Assembly: GCA_023257915.1 (NCBI GenBank)
Contig: JALRBB010000447.1
Coordinates: forward strand, 1-7,453
Direction: 5' to 3'
DNA length: 7,453 bases
Source: Quisquiliibacterium sp.
GTDB lineage: Bacteria > Pseudomonadota > Gammaproteobacteria > Burkholderiales > Burkholderiaceae_E
The notes beneath the pieces are model-generated. The model had not been told where the DNA came from, made no database searches, and saw only the letters and a list, made by a program, of their open reading frames with translations. Position numbers and translations under genes: made by a program. Below, piece by piece: positions 1 through 5,430 of this stretch. The stretch's first letter is position 1. Each line of letters opens with the position of its first letter.

Positions 1-38
1 GCTTCGTGACCTTTGCTTCGTAACCTTTGCTTCGCAAC
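1..38. repeat. 14-bp tandem repeat, 2.7 copies
   Basis: Two near-identical 14-mers, GCTTCGTGACCTTT (1-14) and GCTTCGTAACCTTT (15-28), are followed by a partial third copy GCTTCGCAAC (29-38). The array begins at the window edge and may continue beyond it. It lies directly behind the stop codon of the minus-strand hydratase gene. Read on the minus strand, each full unit carries AAAGG, resembling a Shine-Dalgarno core, so the array could be the spacer in front of a following gene outside the window. That role is inference; the repeat itself is plain in the sequence. Confidence 0.8.
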
Positions 39-39
39 A

Positions 40-819
40 TCAGGCCGATTCGGCATCGAACTCAAGACTGGCCTGGCCGATTCCGTCGAAGCTGACCTCG
101 ACCAGGTCGCCTGGAGCCACCGGCATGATTCCGCTCCAGGCGCCAGTGGTGATCAGATCCCCCTTGCGCAGGCCACCGTAGCGTTGCGCCGCATGTTCGA
201 CGAGCCAGCGCATGGTCCATAACGGGTCGCCGACCGGGTGCGTGCCAATCGTGTCGGCGGCGATATGACTGTTCACCTTGACGATGCAGCGCTGGGTACT
301 CCAATCGCGCAGCCCGAACGGCACCAGATCTCCGACAACCAGCGCGCCATGCAGCTGTAGATCGGCGAGCTTGTTCGGCCCCGAGATCTCCGTGCCTTGC
401 GCAAAGCGCGAGTCCACCACCTCGATCGTCACGCAGATTGCATCAAAGCAACTCGCGATCGTCGCCTGGCTGGTATTCGCCGCGAGCAGCTCCTTGAGGT
501 CGCCGGCAAGCCGGAACGCCAGTTCTGCCTCGATGCCCAGGCGCGGCATCGCGGTGGGGGCGATTCGCGCGGGTGAACTGAGCAGGCCGGCATCCGGCAG
601 CGGAGCGGCGGTGGGTGTCGACGCACGACCCTGCGTACCAACCTTCCAGGCTTTCGGGCGCGAGTCCTTGAACCAGCCGCCCAGGCGGGCACAAACGTCC
701 TGGACCGCGTACGCCTCTTCGTTCGAGGTGACCGCGAAGTGTGAACCGGTGATGGGCGTTGCATGGGCCCTGGCTTCGAGCAAAAGGGCGGCGAGTCGGT
801 CGATTTCGTTCGTATTCAT
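40..819 (-). CDS. 2-keto-4-pentenoate hydratase / fumarylacetoacetate hydrolase-fold protein (MhpD-like)
   Basis: The 259-residue protein matches the length and layout of the MhpD-type hydratases (E. coli MhpD is about 270 residues), which add water to 2-hydroxypenta-2,4-dienoates in meta-cleavage degradation of aromatics. Seen in the sequence: a WKVG motif near residues 58-61, the acidic pair E97-x-E99 in GIEAELAF, and IEVVDSR with E133 and D136; these fit the metal-binding residues of the FAH fold. A conserved-looking HPVGDPLWTMRWL segment follows, then a C-terminal GDLITTGAWSGIMPVAPGD segment, typical of the family's closing beta barrel. No signal peptide is seen, so it is probably cytoplasmic. 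The start is the ATG at 817-819; no strong ribosome binding site is visible. No other aromatic-degradation gene is in the window, so the exact substrate is unknown; a related decarboxylase or a hydratase with another substrate is possible. Confidence 0.85.
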   Translation of the reverse strand: MNTNEIDRLAALLLEARAHATPITGSHFAVTSNEEAYAVQDVCARLGGWFKDSRPKAWKVGTQGRASTPTAAPLPDAGLLSSPARIAPTAMPRLGIEAELAFRLAGDLKELLAANTSQATIASCFDAICVTIEVVDSRFAQGTEISGPNKLADLQLHGALVVGDLVPFGLRDWSTQRCIVKVNSHIAADTIGTHPVGDPLWTMRWLVEHAAQRYGGLRKGDLITTGAWSGIMPVAPGDLVEVSFDGIGQASLEFDAESA

Positions 820-839
820 CGTGCGTGCATCCGCAAGGG

Positions 840-853
840 CGGGCGTACGCCCG
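840..853. promoter_or_regulatory. 14-bp perfect palindrome in the hydratase leader
   Basis: CGGGCGTACGCCCG is a perfect dyad. It lies between the hydratase start codon and its proposed promoter, so it would be in the 5' leader. It could be a repressor operator or a short leader hairpin. The dyad is seen; the function is inferred. Confidence 0.35.
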
Positions 854-878
854 GATCGTGTCGCTTGGTCAAAGCTTG

Positions 879-907
879 CTTGTAGCCGAAAAATCGATGC
901 TCGTAAA
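879..907 (-). promoter_or_regulatory. possible sigma70 promoter for the hydratase gene
   Basis: On the minus strand TTTACG (902-907) and TACAAG (879-884) are separated by 17 bases, each matching four of six consensus positions. The predicted transcript would start near 872, leaving a leader of about 50 bases. It is a moderate match only. Confidence 0.3.
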
Positions 908-958
908 AGCTGCTATCGTTCAAACGGGTCAGCGCCAGTTGCTCCTGGCCCACATTAG

Positions 959-969
959 TCCGATTCGGA
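959..969. promoter_or_regulatory. small dyad just upstream of the HPP gene
   Basis: TCCGA-T-TCGGA is an inverted repeat with a one-base centre, ending 13 bases before the HPP start codon. It could be an operator half-site pair or chance. No convincing sigma70 promoter for the HPP gene was found in the 163-base divergent gap. Confidence 0.2.
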
Positions 970-982
970 TTGAACTTGCGAG

Positions 983-1747
983 ATGAACCGACACGACATT
1001 GAAGCCCCGGCCTCGGCCCCGTCGATGCCCGATCCGTCGTCTGCGGTTGTGCGCTCCGACACCTCAAGCGGCGGTGAAGCACCCTTCGATCAGCACGCAG
1101 ACGCTTCTGGTTCGCACACGCGCGAGGATGCCGAGATCGCCGAGGCTGGGCGGGTGCCTGAGGCTGGTCCTTTGATGCCATTCAGGATGCGCCACGCATT
1201 GGCGGCCTGGCTTGGCGCTTTTGTGGTCATTGCGGGCACCTGGAATCTTTTCGAGTATCAGGACCTGTTGTTTGCATTCGCGTCCCTGGGGGGCTCGACG
1301 GTCGTTTTGTTCTCCATGCCTGAGAGTCGAATGGCGCAGCCCCGCAGCCTGTTCGGCGGGCATGCCATTTCCGCGGTGATCGGTCTGCTGATGCTGGGAT
1401 GGTTCGGTGCCAATACCTGGACAATCGCGGCGGCCGTGGCGACCGCACTGGCCGTGATGCAACTGACCGGCACCACGCACTCACCGGCAGGAGCGAACCC
1501 GATCATCATCATGAGCAGCGCAGTCAGCGCTCCGGTTCTGATGCTGAACCTCGGGGTTGGTTTGCTGGTGCTTTGGCTGGTTGCGGTCGTCTTGCTGAAC
1601 GGACTGCGTATCAGTCCGTACTGCCGCTATGTGCATCGTCAGCTGCTCGACACGATCCGCCGACTCCCGGGTGCTTTCCGAAGCAGACGTCATCGTGCTT
1701 CCTCGGGTTCGCCTGCCGAATCTTCCTCTCAATCTCGATCGGACTGA
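983..1747 (+). CDS. HPP-family integral membrane protein
   Basis: This 254-residue protein has a hydrophilic, probably disordered N-terminal stretch of about 64 residues, a compact set of hydrophobic segments (about 71-90, 95-112, 123-142, 145-163 and a long one at 173-208), and a basic, serine-rich C-terminal tail. The conserved features of the HPP family (Pfam HPP) are present: QPRSLFGGH at 119-127, and the signature loop before the last hydrophobic segment, here H166-S-P-A-G-A-N-P173 instead of the usual H-P-P. HPP proteins are bacterial inner-membrane proteins of poorly settled function; some relatives have been linked to nitrite transport in chloroplasts and cyanobacteria, which is family knowledge and not shown here. 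The ATG at 983 has only a weak ribosome binding site (GCGAG). An alternative start at 1175 would remove the hydrophilic extension and leave 190 residues, closer to many family members. Confidence 0.85.
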   Translation: MNRHDIEAPASAPSMPDPSSAVVRSDTSSGGEAPFDQHADASGSHTREDAEIAEAGRVPEAGPLMPFRMRHALAAWLGAFVVIAGTWNLFEYQDLLFAFASLGGSTVVLFSMPESRMAQPRSLFGGHAISAVIGLLMLGWFGANTWTIAAAVATALAVMQLTGTTHSPAGANPIIIMSSAVSAPVLMLNLGVGLLVLWLVAVVLLNGLRISPYCRYVHRQLLDTIRRLPGAFRSRRHRASSGSPAESSSQSRSD

Positions 1748-1764
1748 GCGCGCCGCAACGGGAA

Positions 1765-1795
1765 CTCGCCCTGCTGCGCATCCGGGCAGGGCGAG
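1765..1795 (+). terminator. strong hairpin after the HPP gene
   Basis: CTCGCCCTGC (1765-1774) pairs perfectly with GCAGGGCGAG (1786-1795), a 10-bp stem with an 11-base loop, beginning 17 bases after the HPP stop codon. It is followed by GTCTTC, not a real T-tract, so it is either a weak terminator or a 3'-end stabilising hairpin. Confidence 0.5.
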
Positions 1796-1804
1796 GTCTT
1801 CGGC

Positions 1805-1833
1805 TAGACAAATGCATTTGGATAAATTAAATT
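1805..1833 (+). promoter_or_regulatory. sigma70-like promoter of the small RNA candidate
   Basis: TAGACA (1805-1810, five of six matches to TTGACA) is followed after exactly 17 bases by TAAATT (1828-1833, four of six matches to TATAAT). It lies in the most AT-rich stretch of the region, right after the HPP hairpin. Transcription would start at about A1840 or A1841. Confidence 0.5.
1809..1820. promoter_or_regulatory. 12-bp palindrome inside the promoter (possible operator)
   Basis: CAAATGCATTTG is a perfect palindrome that overlaps the end of the proposed -35 box and the spacer. A protein bound here would block or alter polymerase binding. AATGCAT recurs at 1840-1846 within a second dyad, CCTCA-ATGCA-TGAGG (1836-1850), placed at the predicted start of transcription. 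Confidence 0.4.
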
Positions 1834-1839
1834 TGCCTC

Positions 1840-1960
1840 AATGCATGAGGGCGGCGACGCAAGCTTGCAGATCCTGGTAGACCCTTGTCGTGATTCTCGT
1901 CCCGCAGCGGTCGGGAGCAACGGCATTCGGACCCCGTCCCTTTGGAGCGGGGTTTTTTTT
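1840..1960 (+). ncRNA. candidate small RNA, about 120 nt
   Basis: A promoter-like element ends at 1833 and a strong intrinsic terminator ends at 1960; no convincing protein gene lies between. Visible internal structure: the self-complementary GCAAGCTTGC (1859-1868); a 5-bp stem TCCCG (1900-1904) with CGGGA (1912-1916) around a 7-base loop; then the terminator hairpin with eight Ts, the kind of 3' end favoured by Hfq-bound small RNAs. I recognise no known family (it does not look like 6S, tmRNA, SRP RNA or RNase P RNA). The only short reading frame is 11 codons at 1845-1880 and has no ribosome binding site. Alternatively, the region is a long 3' UTR of the HPP gene. Confidence 0.4.
1931..1960 (+). 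terminator. strong rho-independent terminator
   Basis: ACCCCG (1931-1936) pairs with CGGGGT (1948-1953), extended inward by TCC with GGA and one bulged G, with a CTTT loop, followed by an uninterrupted run of eight Ts (1953-1960). It terminates plus-strand transcription. On the minus strand the run is As, so it would not stop the convergent FrnE operon. Confidence 0.85.
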
Positions 1961-2019
1961 CGTCTTGAACACCGATGTCCGGCGCGGGGGCGCTGATTTT
2001 CCGGTGGATTCGGCCAGGA

Positions 2020-2036
2020 GCCGGCTTCAGGCCGGC
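2020..2036 (-). terminator. GC hairpin behind the FrnE-like gene
   Basis: GCCGGC (2020-2025) and GCCGGC (2031-2036) form a 6-bp stem around a 5-base loop, just past the stop codon of the FrnE-like gene. No T-tract follows on the minus strand, so it may be a transcript-end stabiliser, not an intrinsic terminator. Confidence 0.35.
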
Positions 2037-2044
2037 ATGCCCGC

Positions 2045-2752
2045 TCAGCTCGATGTTGCTTGCGCGCGTTCGAAGGCGTCCAAAAGTGCCTCGGAGCCTT
2101 GCGCGCCGGACACCCCGATCTGTTGGGCAATGACGAAGAACGGTACGCCGCTGATCCCTGCATTGCGCACTTGCGCGTCGCGAGCAGCGATAGCCTGCAG
2201 TGAGTCTGGCGACAAAGCTGCCTGGATCTGCGCGTCATCCAGTCCGCAGCCGTCCGCGACCGAGCGCAGCGCATCTTCGTCGCACAGATCAACGCCATCG
2301 ACGAAGTACGCCTGGAATAAGGCATCGACAATCGGGGCCTGTTCGGTCTGCTCGCCGGCCGCGATCAGCGCATGCGCCTGCAGCGTGTTCGGCTGGCGGC
2401 GGATGTTCTGAGGCTCGAATGCCAGTTGCGCGGTGCGCGCCGCTGCGATCACGCGCTGATAGCCAGGGCCGCCCTGCGGATTGCCGAACTTGGCCTGCAG
2501 ATAGTCGCCCCTGTCCATGCCTTGCGGCGGCATGTCCGGGTTCAGCTGAAATGGGTGCCAACGCACGATTGGTGCCGGGTTGCCGCGCTCAGACCAGGCG
2601 GCGATTGCGTCGTCCAGATGTTTCTTGCCGATGTAACACCAAGGGCAGACGACATCGGAGACCACATCGATGATCAAGGGCTCGCCGGTCTGTGCGCCAG
2701 CGGCCTGGTCGCTGCTGTTCATGGCTGGGTCTGCGCCGCCGTGCGTGCTCAT
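2045..2752 (-). CDS. DsbA-family (FrnE-like) thiol oxidoreductase
   Basis: This is a thioredoxin-fold protein of the FrnE-type DsbA branch, a group of dithiol oxidoreductases/isomerases usually lacking a signal peptide and acting in the cytoplasm. From the chosen start it has 235 residues. The redox motif C36-P-W-C39 sits in VVCPWCYIGK after the first beta strand; the helical insertion follows; and GISGVPFFVI near the C-terminus carries the cis-proline loop that faces the active site. The PWCYIGK continuation and the RWHPFQLNPDMP segment are typical of FrnE and 2-hydroxychromene-2-carboxylate isomerase relatives; the latter lack the second cysteine, so an oxidoreductase is favoured. The ATG at 2750-2752 is chosen because it overlaps the stop codon of the upstream stress-protein gene as ATGA. 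Starts at 2779 and 2722 are also open. No clear ribosome binding site precedes it, which fits translational coupling. Confidence 0.85.
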   Translation of the reverse strand: MSTHGGADPAMNSSDQAAGAQTGEPLIIDVVSDVVCPWCYIGKKHLDDAIAAWSERGNPAPIVRWHPFQLNPDMPPQGMDRGDYLQAKFGNPQGGPGYQRVIAAARTAQLAFEPQNIRRQPNTLQAHALIAAGEQTEQAPIVDALFQAYFVDGVDLCDEDALRSVADGCGLDDAQIQAALSPDSLQAIAARDAQVRNAGISGVPFFVIAQQIGVSGAQGSEALLDAFERAQATSS

Positions 2753-3174
2753 TTGATGATCAGCACGGGAATTGGGCAACTGGCGCTGACCCTTGCCGCG
2801 ACCGACCCGATGATCAGGTCCTTGAGGGACGAACGGCCTTTGGAGCCCAGAACCACGAGGTCGAACTCACCCTTGCGCGCCGCTGCGATGATCTCGGCTG
2901 CGACATGTCCGACACGGATGATCATGTCGTGGCTGACGCCCGCCTTGTCCAAAACGGCGCGGCCCGGCGCGAGGTCGGCATCGGAAAGTTCGCGCAGGTA
3001 GTCGGTGACTGCCTTCTTGCCGACAAAGCGCTCCGCATGGCGCAGGCCGGCGTCGTCATGCACGCTGATCAGCGTGACCTTGCCCCGTTCCTTGAGCATC
3101 TTGTCGAGCTTCGCCGCGTACCGGACTGCGCGAAGCGCATTCTTAGAGCCATCGCTGGCCACCAGGATCTTCAT
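2749..3174 (-). CDS. universal stress protein, UspA family
   Basis: The 141-residue single-domain protein begins MKILVASDGSK, the usual first strand and loop of the Usp fold. Near its C-terminus GSKGRSSLKDLIIGS matches the ATP-binding pattern G-2X-G-9X-G-S/T, so this is an ATP-binding type Usp, a small cytoplasmic dimer linked in general to stress survival. The frame is open far upstream, but the ATG at 3172-3174 is clearly the start: GGAGG (CCTCC at 3182-3186 on the plus strand) lies seven bases before it and the family begins here. It is the first gene of a two-gene operon, its stop overlapping the start of the FrnE-like gene. The pairing suggests a shared response to redox or general stress, which is inference. 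Confidence 0.93.
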   Translation of the reverse strand: MKILVASDGSKNALRAVRYAAKLDKMLKERGKVTLISVHDDAGLRHAERFVGKKAVTDYLRELSDADLAPGRAVLDKAGVSHDMIIRVGHVAAEIIAAARKGEFDLVVLGSKGRSSLKDLIIGSVAARVSASCPIPVLIIK

Positions 3175-3181
3175 TGAAGGG

Positions 3182-3186
3182 CCTCC
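3182..3186 (-). promoter_or_regulatory. ribosome binding site of the stress protein gene
   Basis: A perfect GGAGG on the minus strand, seven bases before the ATG at 3174. It decides the start against the much longer open frame reaching to 3564. Confidence 0.85.
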
Positions 3187-3200
3187 AAATAGCGTTTTGC

Positions 3201-3229
3201 TGTCGTGTCGTTGTGTCATGTCGTTGTGT
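3201..3229. repeat. 13-bp tandem repeat in the stress protein leader
   Basis: TGTCGTTGTGT occurs at 3206-3216 and 3219-3229, a 13-bp period, with a partial TGTCG at 3201-3205. On the minus strand this reads as repeated ACACAACGACA in the leader, between the possible -10 box (3242-3247) and the ribosome binding site. It could be a binding site array or a slippage-prone repeat. Confidence 0.6.
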
Positions 3230-3241
3230 GCGTCAAATTCC

Positions 3242-3247
3242 ATTGTA
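3242..3247 (-). promoter_or_regulatory. possible -10 box of the Usp-FrnE operon
   Basis: TACAAT on the minus strand matches five of six positions of TATAAT. No good -35 box lies 16 to 18 bases upstream, so the promoter would need an activator or another sigma factor, or the match is chance. Confidence 0.3.
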
Positions 3248-3270
3248 GCGGCCGCAAGCGTCGCAACCGT

Positions 3271-3299
3271 TTGTCGAAGTGCGGGCAAGCCCTTAAAGT
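3271..3299 (+). promoter_or_regulatory. possible sigma70 promoter of the GGT-family gene
   Basis: TTGTCG (3271-3276) and TAAAGT (3294-3299) are 17 bases apart, each with four of six consensus matches. The predicted start near 3306 gives a leader of about 30 bases before the ATG at 3337. Confidence 0.35.
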
Positions 3300-3336
3300 G
3301 CGGCCTTTCATCCGAACCCTGAGTGGAATTCCGACT

Positions 3337-4926
3337 ATGGATTTCTCCCTTCCCTTTGCGTCGCGCTCTCCCGTGATGGCGCGCAATGTCGTCGCAAGCT
3401 CCCAACCCCTGGCGACGCAGGCCGGACTGAATGCGCTGGCGCGCGGAGGCACCGCGATCGATGCGGCGCTTGCGGCCGCCATTACGCTGACCGTCGTCGA
3501 GCCCACGATGAACGGCATCGGCAGCGACCTGTTTGCGTTGATCTGGGATGGCGAGCGTCTGCACGGATTGAATGCATCCGGGCGGGCGCCAGCGGCCTGG
3601 ACCGCGCAGCGGTTCGCCGGTCTGGACAAGATGCCGGCGATCGGCTGGGACACCGTGACCGTCCCTGGCGCGGTGTCAGGATGGGTTGCGCTGTCCGAGC
3701 GATTCGGCAGCCTGCCGTTCACCGAATTATTCGAGGCTGGCGTGCGCCATGCGCGCGACGGTTTTCCAGTGTCGCCGGTCATCGCACGGCAATGGGAATT
3801 GGCCACCGCACAGCTGGCTGAACAGCCGGGCTTTCGTGAGGCGTTCATGCCCGAAGGACGCGCTCCCCGCGCCGGAGAAACCTGGCGCTTTGAAGCGCAG
3901 GCCCGCACGCTCGAGGAAATTGCCGCAAGCCGTGGCGAGTCTTTCTATCGCGGGCCGCTTGCCGCCGCAATCGCACAGTTCGCGCGCGAAACCGGCGGTG
4001 CAATCGACGAAGCGGACCTCGCCGCACATCGCTGCGACTGGGTCGAACCGATCGCACGGGACTACCACGGCTACACGGTTCACGAGATTCCGCCGAACGG
4101 GTCGGGCATCGCGGCACTGATCGCGCTGGGCATTCTCGAGCACCTGCCGGTCTCTGGCACCGCGCCGGATTCCGCCGAGCGCTTGCATCTTCAGATCGAA
4201 GCCATGCGTCTGGCCTTCGCGGATTCGCATGCGCACATCGCAGATCCCGAGCATATGCGCGTGAGCACAAGCGCCATGCTGACCGATTCCTATCTCGCGC
4301 AGCGCGCCGCACTGATCGATCCGCAGCGCGCCGGCAGCTATCCGGCAGGCGAGCCGCCCAAGGGTGGCACCGTCTACCTGTGCGCCGCCGATGCCCAGGG
4401 GCGAATGGTTTCCCTGATCCAGTCGAATTTCAAGGGCTTCGGTTCCGGCGTCGTGGTTCCCGGCACCGGGATCTCGCTGCAGAACCGGGGAATGGGTTTT
4501 TCACTGCAGCCTGGTCATCCGAATTTCATCGGTCCGCGCAAGCGTCCGTATCACACGATCATCCCGGCCTTCATGACGCGGCAGGGGCGTCCGGTGATGG
4601 CCTTCGGCGTCATGGGCGGCAACATGCAGCCGCAGGGGCATCTTCAGGTCGCGATGCGCTTTGTCGATGACCGCCTCAATCCGCAGTCCTGTTCCGACGG
4701 ACCACGCTGGCGGATCGATGATGCGGGGGATCTGACCGTGGAGTCCTCGCTACCCTCGCAGACGGTCCATGGGCTGCGCGCGAAGGGGCATGCGGTCAAG
4801 GTGATGCCCAACGACAGCCTGGATTTTGGCAGTTGTCAGGCGATCGCCTGCCTGAGCGAGGATCCGCGCGACGGTTATGTCGCTGGTTCAGACCATCGTC
4901 GCGATGGACACGCCGGCGGATTTTGA
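3337..4926 (+). CDS. ggt: gamma-glutamyltransferase-family Ntn hydrolase
   Basis: This 529-residue protein is a full-length member of the GGT / cephalosporin-acylase family, made as one chain that cuts itself before a catalytic threonine. The predicted nucleophile is T345 in KGGTVYLCAAD, giving a large subunit of 344 residues and a small one of 185. Other family marks: R83 in NASGRAP (expected to hold the gamma-glutamyl carboxylate), SLQNRGMGFS after the nucleophile, RKRPYHTIIPAF, the GVMGGNMQPQGHLQV glycine loop, and a C-terminal GYVAGSDHRRDG. Such enzymes hydrolyse or transfer gamma-glutamyl groups, for example from glutathione. No signal peptide is seen at the N-terminus (MDFSLPFASRSPVMARN), unlike the periplasmic E. 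coli Ggt, so a cytoplasmic hydrolase of the YwrD-like branch is more likely and the substrate may differ. The open frame extends up to 3205, but the family begins at the ATG at 3337; the ribosome binding site is weak (GAGTGG). Confidence 0.9.
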   Translation: MDFSLPFASRSPVMARNVVASSQPLATQAGLNALARGGTAIDAALAAAITLTVVEPTMNGIGSDLFALIWDGERLHGLNASGRAPAAWTAQRFAGLDKMPAIGWDTVTVPGAVSGWVALSERFGSLPFTELFEAGVRHARDGFPVSPVIARQWELATAQLAEQPGFREAFMPEGRAPRAGETWRFEAQARTLEEIAASRGESFYRGPLAAAIAQFARETGGAIDEADLAAHRCDWVEPIARDYHGYTVHEIPPNGSGIAALIALGILEHLPVSGTAPDSAERLHLQIEAMRLAFADSHAHIADPEHMRVSTSAMLTDSYLAQRAALIDPQRAGSYPAGEPPKGGTVYLCAADAQGRMVSLIQSNFKGFGSGVVVPGTGISLQNRGMGFSLQPGHPNFIGPRKRPYHTIIPAFMTRQGRPVMAFGVMGGNMQPQGHLQVAMRFVDDRLNPQSCSDGPRWRIDDAGDLTVESSLPSQTVHGLRAKGHAVKVMPNDSLDFGSCQAIACLSEDPRDGYVAGSDHRRDGHAGGF

Positions 4927-4973
4927 ACCGTGGATGAAGGCGGATCGGGGGATTTCCCGCCCGCAACATGCAA

Positions 4974-4995
4974 AACGCCGCCCGAGGGCGGCGTT
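4974..4995. terminator. bidirectional terminator between ggt and grxD
   Basis: AACGCCGCC (4974-4982) pairs perfectly with GGCGGCGTT (4987-4995) around the tetraloop CGAG. On the plus strand TTACTTT follows; on the minus strand the stem runs into TTTT. It lies between the convergent stop codons of ggt (4926) and grxD (5076) and can serve both. The rest of this 149-base gap shows nothing else. Confidence 0.75.
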
Positions 4996-5075
4996 ACTTT
5001 AACTGGTTCCGGCGGCAGGTCTGGCTAATGGCGTTTGCAGCCAAGCCGCAAGCGCATCCCGCGCGGATCCCTGAA

Positions 5076-5396
5076 TCAGCTGGCCGACTGGCCAGAGATC
5101 AGCTTTTGCAATTCACCGGACTCGTACATTTCATGGACGATGTCGGAGCCTCCGACAAATTCGCCACCAACGTACAGTTGCGGAATGGTCGGCCAGTTGG
5201 AGAAATCCTTGATGCCCTGACGCACTTCGTCATCTTCGAGGACGTTGACGGTGACCAGGTTCTTGACGCCACAGGCCTTCAGGACCTGGATTGCCCGCCC
5301 GGAAAAACCGCACTGAGGGAACTGGGCCGTGCCCTTCATGAACAGCACGACCGGATTTTCGGCGACGGTCTTACTGATGAACTCTTTTGCTTCCAT
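5076..5396 (-). CDS. grxD: monothiol glutaredoxin, Grx4/GrxD type
   Basis: The 106-residue single-domain protein carries the diagnostic monothiol motif C29-G-F-S32, preceded by VVLFMKGT with the conserved lysine K21, and later [19 protein letters not shown] with the cis-proline TIP loop and the glutathione-binding GGSD. CGFS glutaredoxins of this length bind a glutathione-ligated [2Fe-2S] cluster as homodimers or with BolA proteins and pass clusters to Fe-S proteins; they have little classical reductase activity. The start ATG (5394-5396) is preceded by GAAAGG eight bases upstream. It lies 171 bases downstream of prmC on the same strand and has its own promoter, so it can be expressed apart from the release-factor genes. 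The prfA-prmC-grxD order is typical of Betaproteobacteria. Confidence 0.96.
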   Translation of the reverse strand: MEAKEFISKTVAENPVVLFMKGTAQFPQCGFSGRAIQVLKACGVKNLVTVNVLEDDEVRQGIKDFSNWPTIPQLYVGGEFVGGSDIVHEMYESGELQKLISGQSAS

Positions 5397-5430
5397 GGAT
5401 GATGCCTTTCGCGGCGCTGCTGAAACCTGA

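Noticed and set aside
278..958. Plus-strand open frame of 226 codons opposite the hydratase gene
   Set aside because: It is an antisense shadow of a clear family member in GC-rich DNA; its translation is rich in Arg, Ser and Ala and shows no recognisable motif.
1931..1960. Terminator acting on the minus-strand FrnE operon as well
   Set aside because: On the minus strand the T-run becomes As before the stem, so no U-tract follows the hairpin in that direction.
1840..1960. Small RNA as 6S, SRP, tmRNA or RNase P RNA
   Set aside because: Too short for 6S, tmRNA or RNase P, and the SRP tetraloop and internal-loop motif is absent.
1804..2331. Minus-strand open frame of 175 codons across the small RNA region
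   Set aside because: It runs through the terminator and overlaps the FrnE-like gene in another frame; its composition is low in hydrophobic residues and looks non-coding.
2372..3001. Plus-strand open frame opposite the FrnE-like and stress-protein genes
   Set aside because: Antisense to two well-supported genes with clear motifs, with no family features of its own.
3205..3336. 44-codon upstream extension of the GGT-family gene
   Set aside because: It covers the leader repeat and promoter-like boxes, is Arg- and Cys-rich with no signal-peptide character, and the family begins at the ATG at 3337.
3175..3564. Upstream extension of the stress-protein frame
   Set aside because: A perfect GGAGG precedes the ATG at 3174, the family starts there, and the extension would overlap the divergent GGT gene.
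3216..3908. Minus-strand open frame of 230 codons opposite the 5' half of the GGT-family gene
   Set aside because: Antisense shadow with no motifs, within a well-supported coding region.
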